From Codonopsis lanceolata (lineage: Eukaryota; Streptophyta; Magnoliopsida; Asterales; Campanulaceae): 64,000 nt of DNA. The stretch lies in contig CM028377.1 in the NCBI GenBank assembly GCA_013146195.2, positions 161,956,302-162,020,301 on the forward strand, given 5' to 3'. Every line of letters begins with the position of its first letter. Within the stretch, counting starts at the first letter, position 1. Both the position numbers and the translations under genes were made by a program. The notes beneath the pieces were generated by a model. That model did not search any database, was not told the origin of the DNA, and worked only from the letters and a program-made list of their open reading frames with translations. Below are positions 21,976-34,390 of this stretch, piece after piece.

Positions 21976-24647
21976 TGTGACGACCCGACCCGGACCCCAA
22001 TGCGAGATCCCAAGTCGTGCCGTCCAAATAGGCTAGGTACAAGCATGCGCAAGTAGGAATATAAAATTTCACGTGGCGCAACATCGCATACAAACAACAA
22101 CTCGGCTACACTTGGCCGGAAAATAATTTAAAATAAACAAGTCATCGGTGACGTTACAGCCGGAACCCAACAACTACTCCTACAATTATAACACATGCAT
22201 ATAATATCCTCAACGGCCATAACATGCCAGAGACAATAACAACAAAATACTTTAAAAGAGTTTAAGCGGAAGAAGCTGTAGTGAACCAATAATATATAAC
22301 AAGCTCGACACTAAAGTCGGCATACAAAAGATTATAAGTATCAAGTAGTTAAGTTATACTACAACAAAAAAATCCCAAGACAAGTCTTAGTGACTTGCTT
22401 CCCATCGTCCTTGCCAAAATAAAAGTCTAACTACCAAAAGTCCCAAAGAGCAACCTTGAGCTCACAAGCAACCAAACGCGAGTACGGTGAATCTAGCGTG
22501 AACCGTCTCCTTGGCTCGGATCTAAGGAAAAACAAAACAAACAAATAGGGTAAATCATAAAGACTTAGTAAGTTACTAAAAATGCATGTTCATGTCATAG
22601 CATGACATTTATCACAATTATGGTTCATGATCATCATATAGCACTTAGCACATTATTCACGTAAGTGCGGGAAAATAAATCATTCAAGTAGGATATGATA
22701 TAGGCACAGCCGCTACGTAGCTCCTGCAAGAAACTTTGTTAACTGGTTCGTGCCATCGATGTTTTGTGAATTCATCGACTCATACCGAGAACCGCCTCGA
22801 TTTAATTAGCAAGCCAATGCGGCACGTATTGATACAGCATAGGGGCTACTTCCCCACTGCGGCCCACAGTGGAGGCGTGTGTGAGGTCCCAGGTGCGGTG
22901 ATCCATAGCGAGCACGAATCTCACGATTCGTGAAGGCGATGCATCGTCCCACCCTAACGTAATAAACAAACCAAATAATGCCAGCTGGACTCAATGTGAT
23001 GCACAAGTAGATATTTACTCGTCATAAACAAATAAGGATCGAATTCGGCAAGAGCGAACTCATCCGACCAAGTAGGTTATTAATCTCTACAAAAATCACG
23101 TCAAGGCAATTAATTGCTCAAAACCAATCATTCATAACAACTTGTTTGCAACAATTAGGCTAAACTTATTTTTGAGTAAACCCAATCAAACGGTGTCCAA
23201 ACTGCGTAGGGATTGAAATTAGTGTTCAACATGTTCAAATCTTCCCTAGAGTCGACTCCGTTGAGTCTTTACTATAAATTCCCGATTTTGGGGAAATTGA
23301 AGCTATGTGCTTCATAACCCAACCTAGGCCATTACTAAGTTCAACTAGGTTATAAATTTACCAAGGCATTGCAATGGATTTCATATTCATCATAGGGTCC
23401 AATTTTGAGGATAGAACACATAACAACATACCAAAATATCATGTAGGCTTAAATTAGGGCATTCTCATGTAGCACTTCTTCAAGAAACACATAAAATAAG
23501 TATTTCTAACATGTTCATAATCTTAAATAAACAAGATGAAAGAGTATTACAATCTTTACTAGACATAAAATCCTCCTATACATGCTCCTAACAAGTTCAT
23601 ACTTTCAAAACACAAGATGAAGGCATATGAAACATATATGTGTCCTCATCGACCTCATACATCATAAGCTTTGTTTCCTTAGGGACAATGAGAACTAAAA
23701 CAAAGAAGAAGAGAAGTAACTTACATGTATTCTACACCCAAGAAAGCAAACAAGAAATCTATTCGGTAGGAAATGATCTACTCTTCAAGCTCTTCACTTC
23801 TATGGAGGTGGCTTGAGCAATGGAAGAAGGAATCAAGGAGGACCAAGAAGAAAGCTTCAAGAAGCCATGGGAGGACCTTGAGGGAGATAAATCCCGTTTT
23901 TGGAGAGTGAGGGAGAGAAATGAGGGTCAAACTCTCAGATTGTGGTGTATAGAGAGTTTAAAACATAGTGGGACAAGTGTCAATGTGATGTGGTTGCTTA
24001 AAATCTGATTTTGTGGTTTGTTTAATCCATTCAAAAACTCACTAATCCACTCTTAAAACATGTTACTAATGTTAGGACACAAGTAATGAGGGTTAAGGAG
24101 GTTTAGGTGGGGTTTAGAAAGGGTTTTGGATAGGGGTTTAAGTGTGAAATTCAAGAAATATCGAAACAGAGCAGTCGAGCCTCGGGGGACCTTGCGGTCG
24201 CATGGTCCCCATAGCATGCGACCGCATGCTTCCAGGATACACAACCTACAAGTTTCTAGTTACCTTTCGGGGGCAAGGTCATTCAACCTTGCGACCGCAA
24301 GCCCGGCAGACCCAAAAAGGCTCAAAATGCAACCTAAAAGACCCTCAAACACTTAGCCAAATCAATGGGGCTTCAAACCCCAACAAAAATGAGTCTAAAA
24401 CCCATCACAAACACACTCAAACAACACCCGAACAATCCGAACGAAGGAGGGAAAGAAGGAGAACTAAACAAGCGATTCAACCGACGATTCGACAAGCATA
24501 CAAACACGATTCTAAACATGTTAAGAGCATTATGAATGACTTATAAATGATTCTAAAACATATATAGACTAAGTAAACATGCACATGAACATCAAGAATG
24601 CATGAAGGCAAGCACACAATGCTCATGCAAGAATCCGGGGTGTTACA
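21976..24647 (-). mobile_element. Tekay-type LTR F, minus strand (3' LTR)
   Basis: In the sense direction it starts TGTAACACCCCGG at 24647 and ends GGGTCGGGTCGTCACA at 21976. Sense AAAGGAGGGGAGAG at 24648-24661 is the polypurine tract just before it, and the chromodomain end of integrase lies beyond. It inserts in the pol of Athila E; the 5 bp at the left edge are ATGGT. Length 2672 bp, close to the H LTRs. It carries the CCTTGCGG-type palindromes and a CTCTTG-loop hairpin (23041-23061). Confidence 0.8.
24189..24303 (-). promoter_or_regulatory. two pairs of GC-rich palindromes in LTR F
   Basis: Units are at 24189-24206 (ACCTTGCGGTCGCATGGT), 24214-24229, 24262-24279 and 24286-24303. The core CCTTGCG.CCGCAAG is the Athila motif, although F is a Tekay element. 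Pair spacing is 24-25 bp. No convincing TATA box was found downstream. Confidence 0.55.
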
Positions 24648-24931
24648 CTCTCCCCTCCTTTAGGAATTTAGTCCCTAAATTCTTAGTAAGTCCATCAAAC
24701 AAATGTGGATGCTTCTCACGCATCTCTGCCTCCGTTTCCCAAGTCGCTTCCTCAATGTTGTGGTTTCTCCAAAGGACTTTAACTAAGGGAATCCTCATGG
24801 TTCGTAGCACTTGCTCTTTGGTATCCAAAATCTTCACGGGCTTTTCAACATAGGACATATCCGGCTCAAATGTTATCTCCCCATACTCAAGTACATGGGA
24901 CTCATCTTTCAAATACTTTCGCAACATGCAA
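24648..24931 (-). pseudogene. Tekay integrase C-terminus with chromodomain (element F)
   Basis: The fragment reads MLRKYLKDESHV, YVEKPVKILD, then VKVLWRNHNIEEATWE and EAEMREKHPHLF. The last two are the chromodomain signature of plant chromoviruses (Tekay/Del branch), which is thought to direct integration to heterochromatin. The frame ends at 24643, overlapping the LTR start, as is usual. The upstream part is cut at 24932 by LTR G. The sequence left of G (TGCAA, 24927-24931) would be the target duplication of G; its partner is not seen. Confidence 0.82.
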
Positions 24932-25568
24932 TGTGAGAACCCAAACCCATTACTTGTATTACTTGTTCTATGCCTTAATAACATGATTGTTCCATGCTTT
25001 AACATGATTAGATATCTCTTTTAGTCCATGCCTGACTTGTATTATCATTATTGCATTCCTTATCGCTTGATTCCCTCCTATGCTTAGCATACCTTTCCGT
25101 GATGCCTTGAGTGTTGCCTTAGCTTGGTTTGCACTCAACCGAGACTTGTTAGGGTTCGATTGTCTCTCATAGACGACCTAGAACGCTCGCCTTGATCATA
25201 GTAAGCTTGTTGGGAAGTTTAGAAACCTTCTTGCCTTGTTTTGGCCTTAGCGATTTCACCTGTCTCCCGTTTTGCGCGTATTTCGACGTGCGAATTGTTC
25301 CTTGAGTTCCCGGACTTGTATTCAAGTCATAACCATGATTAAACAAGCCTATACCATGCCCAAGTTACCCTAGTGTTATTGGCCTTTGATCCGGGTTTGA
25401 TCCGTCAACCAATAGTCGCTTGACTCGAGCCTTGTCCTACCTTGTTCCGGGTGATGTTCGGGTGTATTTCGGACATGTTTTGAGTTGTGTTAGACCCTAG
25501 AATGGTTGCCCATGAGCTTGGGACCATTTAGGACTTGTTTAGGTCAAGTTTTGATGCCCCAGAAGTTC

Positions 25569-25900
25569 AGGCGGCCGCATGGCTCGAGTGAGGCGCCCGC
25601 CTCAACAACTGAGAGCAAATGAAAAATGGATCCAGTCTCAGCATCTGAGGCGGCCGCATGGCCCCTCATGAGGCGCCCGCCTCATCCTCTGTTCAGCTCT
25701 ACGGGATTTTTCTTCTTCCAGATTTTTGTGACCCAATTACCACTTAAACCCCCTTCCTAATTGTCACTAATCCAACCTATTAAACCCTAATTAAGCTAGA
25801 TTAGTACTAATCCCAAGCAATCACCTTTGGACATGTGGATTCCACCACTCCTCTCCCCTTGACACTTGGAATTCCACCAAATACATGCATGATATATAAG
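25569..25900 (+). promoter_or_regulatory. palindrome pairs and TATA box of LTR G
   Basis: AGGCGGCCGCATGG (25569-25582) with TGAGGCGCCCGCCTCA (25589-25604), and again 25647-25661 with 25669-25684. TATATAAG follows at 25893-25900, about 210 bp downstream. H has the same arrangement in the opposite orientation. Confidence 0.6.
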
Positions 25901-26825
25901 GCCACCCTTGTTGACTTTACCTTAATCTTCCATAATCAGATTTCTCTCCTCTCTCTCTTGCCATGGTGTGTGTGTAGAGAATAGGTGAGATTGGTGTGTG
26001 TGATTCCCCTAGAGTGAGCTCCCGACTTCCGTTTGCCGAGCCGAGACCACCGGTGTGAAGCTACCGACGAGGAGATCGTTTCTATCCGATTACCTTGTGC
26101 TTCAACTTTCTTTTCCTTGGTATAGGTAAGCTATTAATTTCCCCTTAGGATTGTATGATTAGACTTGCCATGATTCCCCTTGTCTATTGACCCCCATGCT
26201 TTTCCATGTCCATGCCATGATCTAGGTTGAGTTGGTCTCTTGAGATTTTGGTTAGTATGTCCATCTTGTTGCTTGAGGCCTACACCTAGAATTTATTATG
26301 TTCTATGCTTCTTTAGGAGCAATTAATGTTCTTGAACTAATATGTTTTGATGACTCTTGGGAATTTTGAATTCTAGGGTTTCCTATGCCTTGTATTGATT
26401 ATCTTAATGAATTGGGCCCTAGGCCTAGAATAAATTGTGTTCTATGTTTCCCTACGAATAAATAACGTTCTTGGACCCTTGCATTTTGAATACCTTGAAA
26501 GAATGATTCTAAGGTCCCTTGAATTCGAATTTATCGACAATCCCTAACTATGGTTGTTAAACGGATTAATGACCTAGCCGATCATATGCGAGAACTTAGA
26601 AGAGGGTTTGTGATGCATTTAGCGTCCTAACTCTATTGGATGAACTATTAGAGACGACTCAACGGAGTCAAGATTAGCGAGCTATTGAACAATACCGGCT
26701 CACAAATTAATCCCGACGACGTTCTAATCGCGTTTCCCTAAGAATAATAATTCTAGACTTTGAACTTGAATTGATTGCCCTGCTTGATCTTGACTGTCAT
26801 ATTATGGAATGACTAATTGACATGT

Positions 26826-26911
26826 GAGGTCGCTCTTGTCGAACTCAACCCTACTTGGTTAATGATAAGAATAATTTACTTGTCTTGAGCGAGATCGCTC
26901 TTGTCGATCTC
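26826..26911 (+). other. duplicated leader hairpin in LTR G
   Basis: GAGGTCG-CTCTTGT-CGAACTC (26826-26846, one mismatch in the stem) and GAGATCG-CTCTTGT-CGATCTC (26891-26911, perfect 7-bp stem). They lie about 930 bp downstream of the TATA box, in the presumed RNA leader. Confidence 0.6.
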
Positions 26912-27923
26912 GTTCCCTACTTGAGAATTTTGTTAAGTATACATTACTTGGCATTGCATGAGTCCAGCTGGCATCCTGTCTTTGTGCACACACGCCTCCA
27001 CTGTGGCCACAGTGGAGAAGTAGCTCCCATGCTGTAATCATTTAAGAGCATCACTGGTGACTATCCCGGGCATCTCCTCGGAAGATCGATGTACTACACA
27101 CATTCGATACCCGCACATTCCAGATAACGCTTGTATGCAGGAACTACGTAGCGGCCCGGCTCTTCACATATCCTTATTCTATGTGATTTATTTACGCGCA
27201 CTTATGTGAAAACAATGTGCATCCTGGATATATGATTCTATGCTTACGTGCCTATATCTTGTCTTGAATGTTGCATCTTGCCATGACATGCATGATTAAT
27301 AGCTTACGAGTCTTTATGACTTACCCTTTCCCCTTTACTGCTTTAGATCCTAGCAAGACAGTCACTCGCTTTCGTTGACTAGCTGTGTTCGTGCTTTGGC
27401 CCTTTTGATTCGCCGTTGATTCTTGGAGAGGTGGTTTTTGATGGCCTCTTATTCTTGTTTATAATTTTGTAAGGACGACGGGTTAAGCCAGTCAACTAGA
27501 CTGTGCCTGGGTATTTGTGTATAACTTGATTGTAAATCTTTAACTGCTAGTAGTTTATACTTGTAGTACTTGTAACCCTTTGTGCCGGCTTTGTGTAAGC
27601 CGAGCCTCGGTTAACTTGTTATTATTCCTCCACGTTTTAGTCTTCCGCTGAGCATGCTATTAGCTCTTCTTTAATTCTTGTCTTTGAACTGTTAGCTTGG
27701 GTTCCGGCATGTAGTGTCGCCGAAGACTTGGTTATATTGTTTAACTGTTTATCAGGTTTAAAAGTTTTAAAAATATCCGTACCTTGGTGCCGAGGCGTGC
27801 CGCGACTCCAATGTCACCACGCCGTTTTTGTGAATTAAGTACTTGCATGTTTAATTGCCTACTTGTTTCCTTCCTTATTTGGGCGGTCCGACCTGGCCCC
27901 ATCTCGGCCCGCTGGTCGCCACG

Positions 27924-28270
27924 CTTGGTATCGAGCTTGTTTTAGTTAGCTATCTGCCAGATAGGTTCCATGGCCTAAAGTGGTTGTTTCTGTGTGATGT
28001 TCTAACGCCGAAGTGAATTCCTTATAGGTGCTTGATGGTTAACCCAGAGCGCACTGCGTGAGGCCGAGGTAGAGGTCACCCTGAGAGTTCCCGAGGAACC
28101 TCGAAGGAGTTGCTACCTCCACCTCCACCACCGAATCAATCCGCGGGCATGAATGCTCGATGATGGATTTGTACCGCCGTATGACGATATTATGACCATG
28201 GCCCGCCTTGGCCAGGTCGAATGTACCTCCTCCACCACCACCCCTGCAGAGGAGTGAGATGTCACACCGC
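27924..28270 (+). pseudogene. primer site and broken gag start of element G
   Basis: TGGTATCGAGC (27926-27936) corresponds to TGGTATCAGAGC, complementary to the 3' end of initiator tRNA-Met. The next 80 bp parallel the leader of H (AGATAGGTTCCATGGCCTA). A possible gag ATG lies at 28035-28037 but its frame closes within a few codons. The remainder is proline-codon rich, like the gag N-terminus of H, with frames broken. The assembly gap cuts it at 28271. Confidence 0.6.
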
Positions 28271-28370
28271 NNNNNNNNNNNNNNNNNNNNNNNNNNNNNN
28301 NNNNNNNNNNNNNNNNNNNNNNNNNNNNNNNNNNNNNNNNNNNNNNNNNNNNNNNNNNNNNNNNNNNNNN
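28271..28370. other. assembly gap (100 N)
   Basis: Exactly 100 N, the conventional placeholder for a gap of unknown size. The sequence on the left is element G gag; on the right is LTR-I-like flank and the 3' LTR of H. Confidence 1.
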
Positions 28371-28380
28371 TTCACATATT

Positions 28381-31072
28381 TGTGTTCCAACCTGCACTTC
28401 CCCCAATGCGATCCCATCCCGAATCATGGCCCAAATAATCAAGTTAAACACAAGCATGCACAAGTAGGTTTATGAAATTCATGTGGCGCAACATTGCATA
28501 CTTAATAACAACTCGGCTACACTTTAAACATAAACAAGTCATCGGCGACGCTACAGCCGAACCCAACAACTACTCCTACAATTAACACATGCTTATAAAA
28601 CCTCAACGGCCACAAATATTAGAGACAAAAACAACAATAATACTTTTTAAACAAGCTTTAGCGGAAGAAACTGTGATGAACCATATACACATATGAACAA
28701 GCTCGACATATAAGTCCAAGCTACCAAAAGATTACAAGCATCAAATATTAAGTTACTACAACAACAAATTCCCAAGCCAAGTCTACATGACTTGCTTCCC
28801 AACGCCCTTTCCAAAATAAAAGATTAACCGCTTAAAGTCCAAAAGAGCAACCTCCGCCACAACGCCCAAGCGAATACGAGTCTAGCGTGGACGCCTCGGC
28901 TTTGATCTAAGGAAAACAAAGCAAACAAATAGGTAAGTCGAAAGACTTAGTAAGTTACTAAAATATGCATGTTCATGTTATATGACATCACAATTATGGC
29001 ATGTTATCATCATTTAACACTTAGCACCTATTCACATAAGTGCGTAAAGTAAATCATACAAGTAGGATATGATAGTCACGCCGCTTCAGCTCCTCGCAAA
29101 ACATTCTCAGCATCGGGTTCGTGCCATCGATGTTATGTGAATTATCGACTATCATCGAGTGCTACTCGATCTCATTAGCAAGCCAATGCGGCACTTAACC
29201 GATACGCAAAGGGCTACTTCCCCACCGCGGCCCACAAAGGAGTGTGGAGTCCCGTGCGGCGATCCATAGCGCACGAATCCCATAATTCGTGAAGGCGATG
29301 CATCGCCCCACCGACTTGATAAACAAACCATTTAATGCCACCGACTCAATGCAATGCACAAGTAGATATTTACTTGACTTAAACTAATTAAGGACCGACC
29401 AAGAGCGAATTCGACCAACCAAGTAGGGTTAATCTCTACCTAAACATATCAAGGCAATAGATTGCACAAATACCAACCTTCATAACAACTTGTTAAAATC
29501 AATTAAATCAAACTCATACTTGAGTAAACCAAATCAAACGGTGTTCAAACTTCAGGATTGAAATTAGAGCTTAACATGTTCAATTTTTCCCTAGAGTCAA
29601 CTCCGTTGAGTCTTTCCTCTAAATTCCCAATTTCGGAAATTGAAGCTATATGCTTCATAACCCAACCTAGGTCACTTCTAAGTTCAACAAGGATATATAT
29701 TCACCCAAAACAATTTAATGTAATTCATGATCTTATATAGTCCAATGAAGGATACAACACTTAACCATTTTATATATATCACAAAGGCATAATTTAGGGC
29801 ATTCCCAAATAATGACAATACTTCCATCAACAAACATAACACATATTTCTAACATGTTCAAGACCTCAATTAACATAATAAAAGAGTAATTTAAACTCCC
29901 AAAGGCAAGAAATTCACCTAGACATGCTCCTAGCAAAATCATACATTTAAAATTTCAAATGGAAAGCATAGGAAGCAATTATGTGTCCTCATTGACCTCA
30001 CACATCATAAACTTGTTTCTCAGTTAAGGGTCAATGAGAACTAAAATGAAGAAGAGTAACTTACCTAGCTTGAGTGAAAACTCAAGAGAATCCAAATCTA
30101 AACGGTGAAGTCGCCTTTCGCCTCACCCGCCGAGAAACCGAAGTTTGGCGGCGATCGAATCCGTGGAATCCTTGTGGATCGGAGGAAGAAGATGGAGCTA
30201 GGGCTCAAAACTCAAGCCCCAACTCTCTCTCTCTTGTAAGAATAGGATGAACAAATGAAAGATTTATCGAAAATTTGGCCAAGGCTTGGTATTTATACCT
30301 CCAACAAGAAGAAGGTACAAGGAATTTCTCAAGTGCAATTAGTGAGAATTAGGAAGTTAACAAACACTTAACCAAACCAATTAACCTCTAATTAGTGTTA
30401 GGACTTGATTAGGACTAAGTGTGGGTATTTGGAAGGGTTTAGAGGGGTTTGGGGTAGGATAGGCACAACTCAAAACAGGAAGAAAATCCCAGAACAGGCA
30501 GTGTGAGGCGGGCGCCACCCAGCCGCGGCCGCCTCAACCACCGAGGCCTCCCAAGTTCACCACTTTGCAATTGCTCCTCGATTCGAGGCGAAGGCCAATT
30601 TAACTCTAAAACTTGATCTAAATAAACTTGGGCAACCATTCTAAGGTCTAACCCTACTCAAAACGAGTCGGAAACACACCGAACAACAACCCGAACAAGG
30701 TAGAACAAGGCGCGAACCACGCCGATTTAATGAACAACGAATCAAACTACAATCAAACACCATTCAAACTAGGATATTCGGACATGAAAAAGGTTTGTTT
30801 CCACATGATTAAGACCTGAATATAAAGCCAAGAACTCAACGAACACTTCGACGCCGAAATAGAAGCAAATACGAGCAACGAGAGGAATCGTAAGGCCAAT
30901 TCAACGCGATTAAACCGGCGATTCAACAAACAAGTTTATATGATTCTAAGCATGTTATGGACTCTAGAATGATCTATGAATGATTCTAAGACGTTTATAT
31001 AAGTAAACAAGCTCACAATCAACCAAGAAAGTATTAAAACAAGCATATAATGCACATGCATTATGGGCGTTA
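28381..31072 (-). mobile_element. 3' LTR of element H
   Basis: It aligns along its whole length to the 5' LTR (35670-38514) but is about 150 bp shorter. The loss comes mainly from dozens of 1-6 base deletions, for example around 29090-29130, 29220-29290 and 30510-30600. Sense AAAGGAGGGAGAA just beyond 31072 is the polypurine tract. TATA box (minus strand) at 30290-30297. The second palindrome pair is mostly deleted (near 30590). Confidence 0.75.
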
Positions 31073-34000
31073 TTCTCCCTCCTTTAGAATTTAGTCCCTA
31101 AATTCTTACCAAGTTCATCAAACAAATGTGGATGCTTCTCGCGCATCTCCGGCTCGCTTCCCAAGTCGCTTCTTCAATGTTGTGGTTCCTCCAAAGAACT
31201 TTAACTAAGGGAATTTTCTTGGTTGTAGCACTTGCTCTTTGGTATCCAAAATCTTCATGCTTTTCAACATAAGACATCCGCCAAACGTGATCTCTTCATA
31301 CTCAAGTACTTTGGGTATCATCTTTCAAATTTCGCAACATGGAAACATGGAATACATTATGAGTCTCCAAAGCGGTGGCAATGCAATGCGATGCTAAAGA
31401 CCCAACTCTCTCAAGAATCTCGAATGGGCCAATGTACCTCGGTGTAAGCTTTCTTGCCAAATCTCTTCGCATTCTCCGGTGTCACCTTCAAGAACACGTA
31501 GTCTCCCACTTGGAACTCAAGATCCCGTCTTCGATTGTCCGCAGAACTCTTTTTTGTCGACTTTGAGCGGGCGCAATCTCTAATCAACTTCACGCCTCAA
31601 CGACCACTGACTTAACCTGAACCCCAAAGGCCTCCTCTCCAACTTCATCCCAACAAATTGGCGATCTACACTTACGCCCATACAAAGCTTCATACGCGCC
31701 ATCTTGATACTCGATCGGTAGCCGTTATTATACGCAAACTCGGCTAAAGGTAAGTGAGAATCCCGCCCCCTTGAAATCCACTCGGACAAGCTCAAGCATG
31801 TCCTCCAAAATATGAATCAATCGCCGGATCGACCATCCGCTTGTGGATGAAAAGTCAGATCGAAGTCTAATTTGGTCCCCAAAGCCTCGCAACGCTTGCC
31901 AAAATCGGATGTGAACCTCGGATCTCTATCTGACACAATACTAAGTACGCCATGAAGTCTCACGATCTTCGATGTACAAAGTCGCTAACCGAGTCAACTA
32001 ATAAGTGATAGCTATCGAATAAAGTGTGCGCACTTAGTCAATCCGGCCGACTATAACCCAAACCGCATTAAACCTCTCCGCGCGGTAACCTCACAAAATC
32101 CATGGTAATGAACTCCCATTTCCATTCAGAATCTCAAGTGGTTGAGAAGTCCCGGGCCTCGGCGTTTCAACCCCGCCGACAAGTTCTCACACATACTCCG
32201 CAATTTCTCTCTTCATGCCTTTCCACCAAAATTGTCTTTTCAAGTCCAAGTACATCTTCGTGCTCCCTGTGAATGGTATACCTCGATTTATGAGCCTCAT
32301 CAAGAACCAACCTTTTCAAGTCATCATTAGAAGGAACACAAATTCGACCTCGAAATGTCAAAGCACCCTCACTATTAGTCACAAAATCAGGCGATACATT
32401 TTCAGCCAACCCATCAATGATTTTCTTCAATTCCGGATCATTCCTTTGCGCTTCTTTAATCTTTCCAAACAAAACTGGTGTAGCACGAACATTCGCGAAA
32501 ATCACACCTCTATCAAAAACACTAGGACCCCAATCTCGCAAGTCCTCCAACATCTTCCATTCTCTAACCATCATACGACATGTGAACCTTCCTACTGAGG
32601 CATCCGCTACTACATTCGCCTTCCCTGATGATATAAAATAGTGCAATCATGGTCTTTTAGTTTCTCCATCCATCTTCTTTGCCTCATGTTCAACTCCTTT
32701 TGGGAAAACAAGTACTTCAAACTTTTGTGGTCGGTGAAGATCTCAAATTTAGCTCCATACAAGTAGTGTTTCCATTTATGCAACGCGAAAATAATCGCAG
32801 CCAACTCCATATCGTGTGTCGGGTAATTCTGCTCGTGAATCGACAACTTCCTCGACGCATAGGCGATAACTCTACCATTCTGCATCAACACACAACCCAA
32901 ACCTTCCTTAGAAGCATCACTATATATCACGAAATTATCTCCTCCACTAGGCAAAGCCAAAATAGGTGCCGACGTCAATCGCTTCTTAAGCTCTTGAAAA
33001 CTAGCCTCACATTTCTCGCTCCAAACAAAAGGCACGTTCTTTTGCGTCAGTTTCGTCATAGGAGTCACGATCCGAGAAAATCCCTCGATAAATCTCCGGT
33101 AATAACCCGCTAGTCCCAAGAAACTCCGAATCTCGGTAATCGAACTAGGTCTCTTCCAATTAGTCACCGCTTCAACCTTAGAAGGATCAACTACTCCGCT
33201 AGAAATGATATGCCCCAAAAGGATACTTCCTCAAGCCAAAGGCACATTTACTAATCTTCATAAAGTCATAATTTGTTTCTCGAAGAATAGACAAGACAAT
33301 CCTCAAGTGTTTCTCATGCTCCTCCCGAGATTTCGAATACACTAAGATATCATCAATGAAGACTACCACGAAACAATCGAGATAACTATGAAAGACACGG
33401 TTCATCAAGTCCATAAACACCGCTGGCGCATTCGTCAACCCAAACGGCATCACCACGAATTCAAAATGCCCATATCTAGTGCGAAAAGTCTTTTCTTGAA
33501 TGTCTTCCTCTCTAACCTTCAATTGATAGTAACCCCATCGCAAATCAAGCTTAGAATGAGCGATAGACCCTTGCAATTGGTCAAAAGATCATCAATGTGG
33601 GGTAGTGGGTACTTATTCTTAATGGTCACCTTATTCAATTCGCGATAATCTATGCATAACCGCAAACTCCCATCTTTCTTCCTCACAAATAGGACCGGCG
33701 CCCCAAGGCGACACACTCGGTTTAATAAAACCAATCTCTAGGAGTTCACGCAACTGAGTTTTCAACTCTCTAAGCTCCTTGGTGCCATCCTATACGGTGC
33801 CTTAGAAATCGGTGAAGTCCGGAATAAGCTCAATACAAAATTCTAGTTCTCTATCGGGCGGCATAGCATGATCGGTAGAAAACACATCGAAACTCACATA
33901 CTACAGGAACCTCCTCTAAATTCGGCGAAGACCTCTTCTTATCAACAACGCAGGCAAGATAACCCGTACACCCTTGAGACAACAATTTTCTAGCCCTTAG

Positions 34001-34390
34001 TGCGAAATGAAATGCAAGTCACTCGGCGCTTGATCACCCAAAAGTAAATTCGGCACACCGGCATGTAAAAAGTAACCCTCTTCTATGGCGGTCAACTATA
34101 GCATGATAAGCACATAACCATCCATGCCAAGAATCACATCAAAATCACGTATGGGTAAAACTACCAAGTCCGCATGCAAAGTGTGGTCACCCACCAAAAC
34201 ATCACAAGATCTAAACACTTGACGCGAGCATATATTCCCAGCGGGGTAGACACTTCAAGCAAGTATGGCAAAGTTTGAGGCAATACGCAAAGATTCTCAA
34301 CAAGCAACATAAGAATGTGAAGATCCCGGATCTATGAGAATTCGAGCCTTATGATCAAATATAGAAAGAGTACCTCCTATCACCTGCCGT
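31073..34390 (-). pseudogene. pol: Tekay pol of H: protease, RT, RNase H, integrase, chromodomain
   Basis: Domains in sense order: protease with LIDPGSSHS (about 34340); RT with CIDYRELN, PLPHIDDLL (33734-33519) and the intact catalytic FIDD (33346-33360); RNase H in 33218-32610 (YSDASKEGLGCVL, YASRKLS, TDHKSLKYLF). The integrase zinc region is near 32250 (DEAHKSRYTIH), the core end near 31740 (FAYNNGY), then a basic segment (FQVGDYVFLKV). The chromodomain LVKVLWRNHNIEEATWE lies at about 31180-31230. Each domain is in a different frame, with many one-base shifts. The density of shifts near the gap suggests that part of this is consensus error. Confidence 0.8.

Larger units (their letters stand above)
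24932..27923 (+). mobile_element. Tekay-type LTR G, plus strand (5' LTR)
   Basis: It starts TGTGAGAACCC inside the F integrase and ends near GGTCGCCAC at about 27923, followed within three bases by the primer-binding site at 27926. Length is about 2.99 kb. It contains GAGGCGGCCGC-type palindrome pairs, a TATA box, two CTCTTGT-loop hairpins and the palindrome CTCCACTGTGG/CCACAGTGGAG (26996-27017). The exact 3' terminus is degraded relative to GTCGTCACA in F. Confidence 0.75.

Noticed and set aside
28113..28475. Frames spanning the N run
   Set aside because: They are created by reading through 100 undetermined bases.
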